This document shows, one piece after another, positions 44,301 through 55,283 of a stretch of DNA of 64,000 nt (its first letter is position 1; the number at the start of each line of letters is the position of its first letter). The position numbers were made by a program, and so were the translations under genes. The DNA is from Notospermus geniculatus. Taxonomy: Eukaryota > Nemertea > Pilidiophora > Heteronemertea > Lineidae. The notes under the pieces were generated by a model that saw only the letters and a program-made list of their open reading frames with translations, made no database searches and was not told the DNA's origin. The DNA lies in NCBI GenBank assembly GCA_002633025.1, contig NMRB01000221.1:412303-476302 (forward strand), read 5' to 3'.

Positions 44301-46512
44301 AGAATCTGCAAATACATGTATGAGAATTTCCTTCGTTAACAGAAGACGCTTCAATTTCGCAGCTCCATTTGTGTGTACTTTTTGTAGAGAAGCAATTGGT
44401 AGTCTAATCGACTATTTCAGCATGAGCAAGATACAGTTACTTCACCTGCCTAAATCCTTTTCTCCTCGTCTTTGTCACAGAATGCGAGAGTGAGCAATAC
44501 GAAATACATTTTGAGCCTGATGGTATCAGATATAGTTGTGAGTTAAGTAAGTGAAATGGACAAGGACGTCCGTCTCTTATCTTCGGGCAAATTATCCAGG
44601 GGCGAGTTATCCTAGAGTTCCCGGCACTACAGAAGATTCCCGCCACCGATATAGGGGCGTTGCCGGCATCGCGCATGCGCGCTGTCTACTTCCGACCTGC
44701 ATGGCCTGTTGGGAGGAACCTATACATGTAGTATTACCCAGAACAAGTCGTTCAAGCGTGTTATACACAATCATGTACCCGACGTGTACTGTACATGTAC
44801 TTGTGATTTACAGTCTCCCTCTCTCTCGTCTGCAGGATGCAAGCCTAGATATGAATACAAATGGAGTGTCACCGAGCAGAAATGCGTCGAAAGTAAGCCT
44901 AATCTGAATTCAGTAGGCCTACATGCATGGATAGCAAAACCAAACAGAGTATTTCCGGATAAAGTTCTACAGCTGAAATCATGCTCCTAATAATAGTTAC
45001 AAAGAGAAGGCGAGCACAAAAATCGACACACAATATGCCATTCCTAATAATAGTTAGCAATAGTTCTTCTAGTAGTTCTTCTTCTAGTTAATTCATCTTC
45101 TTCTAGTTCTTCAATAGTTCTTCTAGTACTAGTAATAGTTCTTCTACAGTACTACGAGTCAGAGTACAATGTATTTTAGTCTCCCTAGCCCTCGTCATCA
45201 TAGATGGGGAAATATCGTTGCGTGTTGGTGAATAGGTCTCGTAAGTGAATGCTGAATCACCCCTCCCAATGCATTTGTATAGCAAGGAGTAAAGAGCATT
45301 GAGAAGGTCTTTTTCATACTACCCACCAACTTGGTGAAACTTGATCATGGCGCTTCATGCCATTCAGAGGTTTAATGCGAGGGGAGTTCCGATCAGCACA
45401 CTTTTGAGCCTGAAATTTTGTACAACATAAATACTGAAAAAGGAAGTGCAAAGAGCGGTTTACTTTAAATGTATGGTCGTCTCTTCTCAGGATGCCCAGA
45501 AGGCTACCGCTGGGACAGTGAGAAAGATGTTTGCGAAGATGGTAAGCATTTTTCAGTCATTTGTTGCTTCTATTGCTGTTTGTATATGAGAGTTGGGGTA
45601 AGCCACTCCTACGGGTATCTGTTGTTCCATGCACCTTGTGAAGATAGCTAGGATCACTCTATGACCGCAAATTTCAAACGCGGATGGAAGCTGTTTTGTT
45701 TAAGCAATCCATATCCTTCGGCCAATGAGACTTCCAAATTTCAGATTGTTCAAACGGGGAGAAATATCATAAAGCGACCAAGAAATGTTGGAAACGTAAG
45801 CTATGATGAAATTATTTTGCTACAAATTCGATTTTCATGCTTGCTGTTACACGAAGCATTCCCTTTGGTTTGGTGTGGTATCGGATACGGCTTATTGCTT
45901 CTATCAGAAGTTTCACTCAGCGGCCAATACTTTCAAACATTCTTGCTTCTTTTAGCTGTTAAAATCCCAAAGACCTACGGAGGCAATTCAAACGGAGCCC
46001 CATGCGTGATACCGTTCTTTTACGACGGCAAATGGCGTGGTGACTGCGTGAGGTCTGGTAGTATCTGGAAATGGTGTGCAACGACAGCGAATTATGATAA
46101 GGACGAGAAATATGGATATTGCTCAAGTATGTATGAGACAGGATGACACAAAACAGTATCAAGTCGGTGCGTTATACCATTTCAGAAGAGTGAAGGGTGC
46201 TATCTCAGTAGGCCAGTGAGGCCTCATACACCGGTGCTTTGGCCACACCCGCCAACCAATTGTCTTATGCCTTAATGGGACAGCCCACCTTTTCACTGGC
46301 CCACACTATACCATGCCTTACGTAAGGCCTTCAGAACCCTCCGAGTTATCGCACATGACACCCTGGCCAAAAAAATATGCTGCTGAAGGCGTGAATTGTC
46401 ACATGTACCAACTTGCTTGGTAATAATATAATGGGTCCTCTAAACCTTCAATTTATGTACGTTCAGTGAAAACATGATTTTTTTCTCTCCTGCAGGCAGC
46501 TATATCGGGTGA
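41341..46512 (+). CDS. Secreted CTLD / cysteine-module / FN2 protein, lectin gene 2
   Basis: Exons: 41341-41395 (signal [18 protein letters not shown]), 42618-42641 (mini-exon AVQSANE), 42745-42925 and 43397-43617 (CTLD), 44155-44208, 44481-44546, 44836-44892 and 45491-45541 (cysteine modules), 45956-46126 (FN2) and 46496-46512 (last codons, SYIG then TGA). The lengths sum to 897 bases (298 residues). The CTLD has no EPN/QPD motif. The FN2 exon shows the collagen-binding-type pattern [37 protein letters not shown]. If the A/GTATGT donor at 46127 is skipped, the frame runs on to a TGA at 46144-46146 instead. AATAAA at 46636 and 46647 are plausible polyadenylation signals. Exon-by-exon paralogue of gene 1 at 32325. 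Likely an extracellular recognition or matrix-binding protein. Confidence 0.8.
41597..42085 (+). repeat. Minisatellite, unit about 43 bases
   Basis: About ten to eleven copies of TTTGTGATTCTATACTCTAC plus CATACAAGAAAGGCTCCTGTA with small indels, in intron 1 of lectin gene 2. The spacers are not unique, so it is not a CRISPR array. Confidence 0.9.
42745..43617 (+). CDS. Lectin 2, two CTLD exons
   Basis: 42745-42925 encodes [18 protein letters not shown] and [18 protein letters not shown]; 43397-43617 encodes [23 protein letters not shown] and AAICKT. The intron is at the same phase 2 position as in gene 1. It has only one of the two core disulphide pairs besides the long-form pair. Confidence 0.8.
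43690..43840 (+). repeat. GGTGTAACG-terminus element, second large copy
   Basis: Contains CCAGTGTTTCG, GTCAGTGTT, AAACGCTGGCAGATAGATGG, GTTAGGCAATAGTAGGGGAA and ends ATGTTACACC. The blocks are in the same order as the reverse complement of 22883-23043. Confidence 0.55.
44155..45541 (+). CDS. Lectin 2, four single-exon cysteine modules
   Basis: 44155-44208 [15 protein letters not shown], 44481-44546 [19 protein letters not shown], 44836-44892 [16 protein letters not shown], 45491-45541 [14 protein letters not shown]. All are phase 1 to 1 and match the four modules of gene 1 in number and order. Confidence 0.7.
45956..46126 (+). CDS. Lectin 2, fibronectin type II exon
   Basis: After [30 protein letters not shown], then four cysteines in all with [17 protein letters not shown], a textbook FN2 pattern with both conserved tryptophans. 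Confidence 0.85.
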
Positions 46513-47272
46513 CGCGGCATTGATGAGGTCAACGCGATTCCCTCAGTCGAATTTTCCCCGTTCTTGAAGTTGGATTGAAGTTTCTACTAGACGATTGGGT
46601 GATAACCCGGACCATATCATGTAATCAGAAGTAGTAATAAATGCCAAATAAAAATGAAGTACGTGTACGATTTGTTTACTTAAAGGGAGACATCCGCGGG
46701 CACTACATGTATTTGTTTTTGTTTTGGTTAGTGTAGTGTTACCGTTGATTAACAGACCGTCGCATGATGGCCAAGGCTTTCACGCCGCGAACCAGGAATT
46801 GCAAGCCATTGTCAAACGTTCCAAACGAAACAATTGTTTGAAATACACGTAGAACAAACCCTATCGATTTGTAATCATTGTAAGGTTTACAACAATAGCA
46901 GCTTTGTCTTTTGTTGGACTTGATGGAGAATGTACATGTAGTGACGTCATCATGCGACGGTTAGGCCCTAATAAATTATATTAATCAATCGTCGACATTG
47001 AATGCAGATAAAGGTGCGTTTCCACGTTTCTGAATACACTGTAAGCTTCGGTTAGGCATTAGACGGTATTGCAACACCACTGTCGAGTGCAAGATCGTTG
47101 GAACCAATCAGAACACCTGTTACTCACTAAGGAATAGAACGATTGGCTGATGGGAAAGGTCATTGTTAGGGTCAGCCTTATTTCTTAACACGGAGAATAC
47201 ACGTCCTACGATTTTGCACTCGATAGGTCTCTAAGGAACATGGAGATCAGCATTACTTTCTTCCTTCACCAG
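46513..47272. other. Spacer after lectin gene 2
   Basis: 3' flank of the lectin gene, then sequence without a recognisable exon. GGAACCAATCAGAACACCTG near 47100 resembles 26762-26800, a minor dispersed repeat. Confidence 0.4.
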
Positions 47273-47548
47273 AATACCAATATGGCCGCTCGAATGTCCT
47301 TTCTCTGAACGATGAAGAAACGACGCCCCTGGTTGGTTCCTACGATCAGGCATTCGACAATATTGTAAGGAACGTGGAGATCTGCATTACTTTTCTCCTT
47401 TCACCAGAATACCAAAATGGCCGTTCCAACGTCCTTTCTCTAAACGAAGCTCCCCAGCGTACGGTTCTTTGTTCGAACACTGATCAGAACGACGAAGTTT
47501 GTTGGGATATTGTGCTCAAAATGACCTGGCAATGCCCGGCCTTGCCTG
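47273..47548 (+). CDS. Duplicated exon pair upstream of novel-family member 1
   Basis: Two acceptor-bounded blocks start alike: 47273-47364 (YQYGRSNVLSLNDEETTP) and 47408-47548 (YQNGRSNVLSLNEAPQRTV, then CSNTDQNDEVCWDIV and WQCPALP). They are 135 bases apart and include a duplicated TAAGGAAC-TGGAGATC leader, so this is a tandem duplication. The second block is phase 1 to 1 and joins in frame to 48935-49371. Only 43 bases separate the first donor from the second acceptor, too short for a usual intron, so the first block may be a dead copy. No known domain. Confidence 0.4.
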
Positions 47549-48069
47549 GTAGGTGTCACCTCCTGGACGATTAACAGCAGCAAAACCTGCCTTTTACCTG
47601 AGATGTGCCAGTTTTAGTTCACATCCAAGTTCCGTCAGGCTCTGTAAATCAATCTCTCCACACATTCAACCTACACATTCATATTTTGGGGTATCGACGA
47701 GAAAAGGACTTATGGTATCAAGAACTCAGATAATCGTGGGAACCAATCAGTGTCGTCGTTTCTACTCATAATAACACATGATGTCAGAGTGTCCAATTTC
47801 ATGCTGAATGGTGACTTGTCCTTCGTTCGGGGTTAGGGTTCCCGTGTTTCGTCAGCGGGCGGCAGCAGACTTGTCATTTTGCAAATTCTCTACTTACATG
47901 TAGCCTATATGTAGGTGATTCACTTGTCCACATGGCAGTTACATAACTGCTACTAGATCTATCTGGAGTAATACATGTATATTTCTGCTGTTACTGATGC
48001 TGGTTCGTCTATGAGTCTGTGTACATTTGGTGGGTTTGTACTACTTGGAGGAATTGGTCTGTACAATGC

Positions 48070-48655
48070 TGAGATTCTGCAGTGCGGCGTGCTCTTGCTC
48101 ATGTTGCATGACGATTGACGCCGTGTTGGCCCAGAATGATTCTTTTGGTGTCGTGATACATGTTTGTCTTCTTTACATTGATTGTGATTGCGAGGGATTC
48201 TTCAGTAATATGCCTACTGAAGATGTCTTCGATGTTTGGTTCACTTGCATGAACAAGGGCATACAGGGATCGAACCACTAATAGGATGTTCACATTTGGC
48301 AAAGTAATACTGTAGCCTCGAGTCGTGGTATCAAAACGGCGGAACGTGTACGAGTTGTTGGCAACCTGAATGAAGTGGAAACGCCATTCCATTCATCGAT
48401 GGCAACTTCCGCGAGAGTGTCCTTCTACAGGTTAGCCCAACATTATGATCCAAAATTATACCAGGAATATTTCGCTTCTGCATCTGTTCTCCACTGTACA
48501 GTTTTCTGTTGGTCATGTTGGAAATCAATAGCAATTCTCTATGACGAAGCACACAGAATTTGCCGACGTCATAGTCCGAGGGGACTGCCACTTTGTTATG
48601 GGTCGGGTCGTGTTCAACTGAAGAAAACGGAAATGCTTATGGTCAGAGAAGGTAT
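48070..48655 (-). pseudogene. Novel-family relative on the minus strand, frameshifted
   Basis: One frame from about 48655 contains HKHFRFLQLNTTRPHNKVAV and continues past RRTLSRKLPSMNG. It is then picked up in another frame from about 48395 (FHFIQVANNSYTFRRFDT, YSITLP) to a TGA at 48099-48101. Both halves show the F.F...(N/D)......P repeat rhythm of the tandem family downstream. The frame change near 48390 suggests a pseudogene. The assignment rests on motif rhythm, not on a clear alignment. Confidence 0.35.
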
Positions 48656-48934
48656 GTTACATGATGATCCAGGGCTATACATGTATGTACAGTATAAATG
48701 TAGGACGATAGCCTGACAGTAGACTCTTTTGCCAAACCACCCTGTGCTTGCCTTGTCGGTCAAAATTGCACGCGTAGTCAAAATTTGATGGAGAAGTTGA
48801 TCGTCTGCGGGTGTTTTGGGGATGAGGGTTCTTCAGTTGACGCTCTGGCTGGAACCTTTTCAAATTGCAGACTGACAAATCATTGGCATAACCGACATTT
48901 GTTGTGATAATGGTACATTTCTTTCGATTCGTAG

Positions 48935-49371
48935 GAACTCCAGAGCTTGGCACATACAAACGCGATGGTCAAGTAAAAATCCCACGTGGTCATCGCCACA
49001 GCACAGCGGAACGTTACAAAATCACACGGCATCGAATCGGAGTGTTAATTTTTGTCCAAACCTTTGCCGAAACAAGACAGGAAAAGTGTCAGTTTTTGGT
49101 GTATTTGCTACGTGCTTGTAACACATCAGCTAATGCTTTGCGATATAAGCCAGTATATCTATTTCGTTTGGAAGTATTCGTCAAGAGCCATATTTCGTTT
49201 GGAGATTATTTGATTCTAATAGTCATGACGGAAAGAGAGGGCACAACCTACGGAGTCTTTGATCTGAATGGGGAGAAAAAAGCCAACTTTAAATTGCCCT
49301 TTAATAAGAGATACGGTCGCCTTATAGGACTGGTGCATCAGGATTCGGACGGTCCACCGTGTAATGGATAA
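48935..49371 (+). CDS. Novel-family member 1, short type-b-like terminal exon
   Basis: After TTTCGATTCGTAG the phase-1 frame reads TPELGTYKRDGQVKIPRG, FLVYLL, YKPVYLFRLEVF, then TYGVFDLNGEKKANFKLPFN and ends DSDGPPCNG before TAA. The YGVFDLNG...LP unit matches the repeat unit of the larger exons at 61225 and 60113. It is only about 145 residues. The phase fits the exon ending 47548. Confidence 0.45.
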
Positions 49372-49393
49372 GTATAAAATATCTAAAATCTTT

Positions 49394-49494
49394 CAGATGG
49401 GGATTTGGCCTAGTGGTTTAAGGCGTGTGCCCCTGAGTGCTGGCGATTGATGCCATATGCGAGGGTTCGTGGGTTCGATTCTGGTAGGAAGCAA
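49394..49494 (+). repeat. tRNA-derived SINE fragment
   Basis: GGGGATTTGGCCTAGTGGTT (A box) and GTGGGTTCGATTCTGGTAGG (B box) about 55 bases apart, with a long variable-arm-like stretch as in class II tRNAs. There is no matching acceptor stem, so a SINE rather than a tRNA gene. Confidence 0.6.
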
Positions 49495-49572
49495 TGTCGT
49501 TCACCTTGGAAACCCTATTTCTATTTCACATTCTTTAAAATCTTTCAGAGGCATTCTTTGTAGGGTTAAAAC

Positions 49573-49672
49573 AATAAAACAGTAAAAAGTTCTTTGGCAC
49601 TCCTTCAACAGCTAAAATTTAACACATTTTAGCTGTTGAAGGAGTGCCAAAAACCTTTTTACTGTTTTATTA
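49573..49672. repeat. 100-base palindrome
   Basis: AATAAAACAGTAAAAAGTTC pairs with AACCTTTTTACTGTTTTATT, with TTGGCACTCCTTCAACAGCT in the stem. Confidence 0.8.
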
Positions 49673-49756
49673 TAAAATATCTTCAAACATTTTTGAAAGG
49701 GGTCAAGGCTGATAATGGAAAAGTCTTTCCAACTGGAGTCGATCTTTCCTTGGTAT

Positions 49757-49991
49757 GCCCCAATCACACTGAGTAAGTTCTCAGTACGTTCTTGAAAATT
49801 TTGTCGAATGTGCACAAACTGTGCGAACGGAGTGGATGTAGTGGCAACGTTTTACAATTTACAAACTTCATGGACGGGAAGGGTGCTCCAGAACATCAAT
49901 GCATTATTTGGCCAAGGGTTATACGTTCTAGCCCGTTTTACGATTTTTTTAGGACGGGGCAGGACGTTTTGAGAACTACTTCAGTGTGACA
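49757..49991. repeat. CATCACACTGA element, copy 2
   Basis: CCCCAATCACACTGAGTAAG to TACTTCAGTGTGACAGG, with GACGGGAAGGGTGCTCCAGA inside. Opposite orientation to 19256-19502. Confidence 0.8.
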
Positions 49992-50337
49992 GGCCCTGTA
50001 GATAATGCATTTTCGATGTGACCTTCCTCCCCACCTTCCTTCAGAAATGACTTCCGTGGAGTCCAGGAGGCAATGCATTGGTCAAAGATGGCTGCCAGCC
50101 ATGGGATGCATACCTCTTTATGTATGCGAGAATACTTCATCGAGTGTAATTCCTGTCGTTTTTCAGTTGTATGATTCCTTTGTCACTAGGGTCTAACAAA
50201 GGAGTTCAGAGATGTTTTATTGTACATACATACAATGCTTATGACCGCGGTCTGTCTTGATTTGCAGATGACTAGCAATAAAGAAACTGCATGTCAACCA
50301 AAGGCCGCAGCTTGACGCGCGTTACTTAAAGATATTA

Positions 50338-50463
50338 GGGAGTTTTCGCAAAGCCCCCGAAACGCCAACGGGAACGCCAAACCCATTGTTCGATGCCACG
50401 AAGGGAGCACCGAACAAAAGGATAGACGTCCGCGTTGGCGTTTCGGGGGCTTTGCGAAAACTC
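50338..50463. repeat. TTTTCGCAAAGCCCCCGAAA element, copy 2
   Basis: TA then GGGAGTTTTCGCAAAGCCCC, with TTGTTCGATGCC in the middle and GGGGCTTTGCGAAAACTC at the end. Confidence 0.85.
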
Positions 50464-50469
50464 AATAGT

Positions 50470-50603
50470 ATGGAGCTTTCGCAAAGCCCTCGAAACGCCA
50501 ACGCGAACGTCTACCCTTTTGTTCGGTGCTCTCTTCGTGGCATCGAACAATGGCCTGGGATTGGCGTTCGCGTTGGCGTTTCGGGGACTTTGCGAAAACT
50601 CCC
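50470..50603. repeat. TTTTCGCAAAGCCCCCGAAA element, copy 3
   Basis: Inverted relative to copy 2 and only six bases away, so one element seems to have inserted beside the end of the other. It ends AAAACTCCC then TA. Confidence 0.85.
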
Positions 50604-50897
50604 TATTGTATCACGGGCGTTTTCCCGGCTCATGAAAACATTGTTTATTTACATTTTGTTTGTTTGTGTCAAGTCTTTCTTTGTCTTGTTGGTGGCATAC
50701 CTCTCTAGAAATTCTTTTGATACCAGGTACCGAAAGTATTCAACATGGTGAGTTGGCATGTCCCAAAAGTCCAAAATAACATAATGTAAACATCCATGTT
50801 TACAAACATTGAATGTAAACAATGAAGTCATGATACATTATCCTTAATACACGAAGCATTGATCTTAGCCATGGTAATCAAGAACTCTTCTTTTCAG

Positions 50898-51441
50898 CAA
50901 AAAGCTGATCTTAACGGTAAAATTGCGGGGTAAAGACTTTATATCGACAATAATATGCGAAGTAAGCTTCATCAACGATTCAAAAACGTACGTTTGTAAC
51001 AAGTGTAAAAATCTCGTGGAAGTCAGAAGCCTTAGATTTGTTGGCGCGTTTTTTGACGAAATGGGGAATGTTGGCATTGAGAGTCGTCACCGCTTCAAGC
51101 TGTGCTTCTACACGAACATGAGCCGGTATAAAGATAGGATTTGCTGGGAAGATATTCCAAAGAAATATGTTTTTCGAGAAGGTGCCTTATATTATGATAG
51201 TCCCAGCCGACGCCTTATCTCCACTGTATCGTACTGCGGTGACATGGATACGAAATTTAAAGCCCAGATTATTCTTCCTTGCAGTTTGAAGTACTTGAAA
51301 AACAGCCGGATAAGATATCTTTTTGACCTTCCGACTAATCGACATAACCTAGCCATTGATGTTCATGGGAGGATATTTTTGTTAAACTTTTATAAGTGGA
51401 AACCTATAAAAATATTCCGTCCGATTCCGAGGGTTTACTGA
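50898..51441 (+). CDS. Novel-family member 2, type-a-like terminal exon
   Basis: After CTCTTCTTTTCAG the frame (phase 2 entry, as in 60113-61091) reads KKLILTVKLRGKDFISTII, VGAFFDEMGNVGIESRHRFK, ALYYDSPSRRLISTVSYC, DLPTNRHNLAIDVHGRIFL and ends KIFRPIPRVY before TGA. About 180 residues, alternating hydrophobic strands and turns, no transmembrane segment. Its start aligns in style with VKASLFHVIARPELNLVVVI of the type-a exon. Function unknown. Confidence 0.55.
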
Positions 51442-52579
51442 AGGATGCGCCCTTACCATCTGGAAGGACGCTGGACGAGTTCAAAGAGTTTCTTCTGATA
51501 TGGGGTGCGCTGGTAGACAAGATGTAATTGTGTGCCTGCGTAACACATATCAGGATCAAATTCATTTTGCAAGTCACCGAAGTTCTGATACATGTAAGCA
51601 GTGCTGTCAAGAGACGTACACTCATGGCCAAAAGTAAATGGACAGCAGTTTATCTTGAATATCTCCAAACGAATGGGGTGAAGAAAATCGAATCTGACAT
51701 ACATGTACATGTATGTAGTGGTAAATTTTCCTGGTTATCTAATGGTATCAGCGTCGAAAAAATCCGCTGAAAATCGCATTGGACAGAAGGAATTTTGTAA
51801 GGCTTCCCTTACATAGAAGTATTTGGTATACGAAAACACAGGTTAACAAAGGCATTCGGAGGATTCACCACCGTGAAGCCATTGTAAACCGGTGTTTTCG
51901 TATACCGTATACTTCGATGTAAAGGAAGCCTAAAGGCATGTTTTTGCTACTTTTTTATTTGCATGATTTCATTCAAAATTTTTATATCACTGTGTTCTAC
52001 TCATCGAGGCATTTCATAAAATATCCTGAAATTTCAAATATTCCGTGTAGAAATGTGATTTTGGCGCACTTTTATCCAAATAGTTTTGGCCACGCGTGCA
52101 ACACCTTTGACACAGGCCTCTGCACTATTGTGAGTTGTGGTGGTGAATGAAAACTAAGTATTGTCATTTCTCGTTCACAATGAATAAAGAAACCCAGTTG
52201 TGGCTGGAAGTGGCGTTTGTCACGCAGGGTCAATTTCCATAACAGGCTGCATCAATTCAGTGGATTCCTGGTAGTTGACCAATTCACAGCCTGTTGGCAC
52301 CCCGTCAATCCCACAAACTATTCAATGGCGATTGATTTTTATCTTCCGGCATGGCCATTGGGTTCAAGGGGCTCTGTAAAGGTGTTGCAAGCATGGGCAA
52401 CATAATTTTGAAAAATAGTTAGGACCGGGTACCAGTCTACCACGTCGACAACCAGCTGATGTTTGTACGTACCTCCTGCAAGAATCAATGGACACGGTAC
52501 ACATGTTTCCGTCGCTGTAGGCCAAAAAGGCACTGAGGTATCGCCTGGGATGGCGGCTTGGTTTTCTTCCTCCTATCAA
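51442..52579. other. Spacer with one inverted repeat
   Basis: An imperfect inverted repeat at about 51796-51930 pairs TAAGGCTTCCCTTACATAGA with TCGATGTAAAGGAAGCCT and contains GTATACGAAAACACAGG and its complement. No exon recognised. Confidence 0.5.
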
Positions 52580-53596
52580 AGTAAAGGCAAATAAATTCGA
52601 ATGTCGTATACGCCCTGAACTGCAGTCGATTTTAGTAATATATGAAGAGACTCCCATACCATGGATGCGGGTTCTTGTGTACAGGTACCGTGCCAGTCAA
52701 AAGACTTCGCGGATGATCAGCAACACATCCTTTTTCGTGCGTGAAGAATAAAATATGATAACTGGAGGGAGGGTTGTTATGTTAGATTACATCATCCTCG
52801 TATCCCGATCGATGGACCCAACACAAAACATTCCTGTCACCTCTTTTAAAATCTACGATATTTTGAATGGCAAGCTAGGACGTCTTGTGATGCCTGAAAA
52901 AGAAAAATGCAGGGATTTCTCGGATAAAATGTTTCTTGAAACAGTCGCTCTGTGGAACGACCCACACAAAAGTAGCTTTCTTTTTTATATGGCATGTCAT
53001 TTAGAAGAGCGCCGCAAAATTTCTTTAACAATATATAATTCTACTCCTATGATGACGAGTGAAGGATTTGTGATTGAACTTCATTTGAGATACACTATCA
53101 CTTTCAATAAACCTGCTGAAGCAGGTATAAGTCATTTTTGGTTGTTGGTTTTGATCCGGTTATTCTCCGTTACACAAAATATGCTCTGAGAAGTGTTCTT
53201 TTTCGCAACTTTTACAAAGGTGCAACTTCGCGACAAAACTACGTCTTTAACTTCACTCGCAAATTTCGTCCACTCTCGACTAATTCTTGGTTTGGATTGT
53301 ACGGGTTGATATTAGGAAGATTCCCAGATTGCCTAGGACTGATTAATTTTTGGTGCTTAACCTTAAATGAGCAAGAAACAATCTACATCGATATAGAACG
53401 TTATGTAACGCTTTTGTATTTGATCAACCCCCGTATTGGGAATCGTCGCTCAACGGTATACCGTGACATTGTTGGTTTTGACAAACGAATGAACATATTA
53501 TCGGGACGTGTGATACGCCAGTCAAGTCACTTAGGGAGAATCTCCGATGTTTTAATTCATGTGTATATCAACGTTAATCAACGTTTCACTTTCTAA
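52580..53596 (+). pseudogene. Novel-family type-a exon, decayed copy
   Basis: Aligns along its length with the intact exon 60113-61091 (for example TSFKIYDILNGKLGRLVMPE against TSFKIYDIFNGKLGHLAMPE). Lesions: the acceptor CAG is CAA at 52578-52580, an in-frame TAA lies at 52749-52751 right after FFVREE, and a one-base frame change occurs in the T run near 53135. The rest of the frame is open to TAA at 53594-53596. Confidence 0.75.
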
Positions 53597-54306
53597 ACAG
53601 CAGCATCACGTCTGGTTTATTACACCTCTTCAATCAGCCTCATAATGCCAACCACTGGTAGGTAACTGGCATTCTGAGACTGTCTTGTAGATGGCAGCAC
53701 AGGTCACCACACTGCTGATTTTATCTCTTTTCTCATACAAATAATCACTTCATTGAAAACCAAAATGCCGTAAGGGCACTCTCCTCCTATTGTATTCTCC
53801 ACATAGGCCGCTCTTCATATGCTTCAAGCCCTAAGTACGGAGTAGATAGGGCACAAAGTCCGGCCCACCCGAACTGTGTACAGTCATTACATAGCAAGGT
53901 AAAGCAGATGACAGGTCAACTCACAACCTCGTCCACAAGATCTAACTCGAAATTTCTTCTGATTTTGCCTTGGGACGAGGTCATTTTCGACTTTCGGTCG
54001 TCAGACCCTTGATTCACTTCCAATACTCCTGGCACCTCGGCCCCCAACGCTTATTTCACCTCGGTTACAGTAATGATTGTAAAAAATATACTGTATTATG
54101 AACATTTATGTCTGTCATCAGAAAGAAAAATGTCTGCTATAATATGAAAAAATAATATAAAATAAACCATATTTTAATCCATTATGACGTCAGACCGATA
54201 TGTACATTCCATGCATTGTACACGAGCCAATCACAGCCGAGGGGTTCTGAAGCCAGGGCTTGTAACAAGCCAACTCTCAAAATTTCATGGTTGTTTCAAT
54301 TTTTAG
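53597..54306. other. Spacer between type-a and type-b copies
   Basis: Nothing recognised apart from AT-rich tracts. It corresponds to the 133-base spacer 61092-61224 in the intact pair, so about 580 bases have been gained here or lost there. Confidence 0.4.
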
Positions 54307-55283
54307 GACAAACCCATCGGCTACAGATTCAGAGCGAGAGTAAAACTAACACAACCCCTGGCAACAAAAAGATTTGATTTCTTGTTTTTTGACGAACAGT
54401 CTGGACGGCTCATCCTAGTCCATCAGCCTCATAATAGACCAATGTTTACGGCCCTTTTCTATGAATTACGTTATCGAACCTTTGCTTTGCTGTTCAACTC
54501 AAGCTGTTATGGACAATTTTCTAGACTCTACGGCATTTACAATCGAACCTTTATTCTTTTTGTTTTTTTCCGAGAGCATACGAAAAAGGTGTTCAAGTTC
54601 TACAATGCCACAAAGGGCACCTTTTCGGGACGACTCATCGTACCACAAACAGATATCTGTTTCAAGTCTAATGTATATTTAAAATTCGGTTTGAGAGTGT
54701 TAATCACATGCAGACAGTTTGATGAAAATAAGGCAACTTTTTACGAAATATATGAAAGACGAAAAACACATGGTTTTGACGTTACATATTGAGAAATGGT
54801 GTCCGAATTTCGATACCACGCATCCGTACGGGGATTTATTTTACTCACAATGTTTACCACGTTAGGGCAATCGGTCGAAAAGAATACGCCGTTGCTTATT
54901 TAAAGAGTAACACGTACAGACCCCTGATGGTCGCTTGCAAACACACAAGTGCTATGTTAGCAGGCAAAGGCGCGAAGCAGATGATCAACACAGTATCAGG
55001 TAATGACCTTTTTCTTTTAGTCATCTTACCAGGACCTAAGGCCTTTGGTTTCCGGCCGGTTTGCAGACCACTTCGTAATTTCGTGGCGAACGGCTCTGGC
55101 AGGATGAACATAGAAGAAATTTCAGTATATTTTTTCCCATCTCAAATAAAGGACTATAACAAAGACCACTTTTTCGTGAACAGGTCAGATGGGACATTCA
55201 TACACCTGAATCCGTGTCGGAAGAAACCGATAAAGGCGAACGATTGCTTTCATTTTGTTGACCTATACAAAGTCATTAGATGA
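54307..55283 (+). pseudogene. Novel-family type-b exon, decayed copy
   Basis: Aligns with the intact exon 61225-62217. It keeps the TTTCAATTTTTAG acceptor, starts DKPIGYRFRARVKLTQPLA and ends HFVDLYKVIR then TGA like its partner. There is a single frame change near 54787 (the first frame ends GFDVTY, the second continues RNGVRISIPRIRTGIYF). With only one lesion it may be recently inactivated or contain a sequencing error. Confidence 0.7.

Noticed and set aside
49394-49494. Functional tRNA-Ser or tRNA-Leu gene
   Set aside because: The box spacing fits a class II tRNA but the ends do not pair, so it is treated as a SINE fragment.
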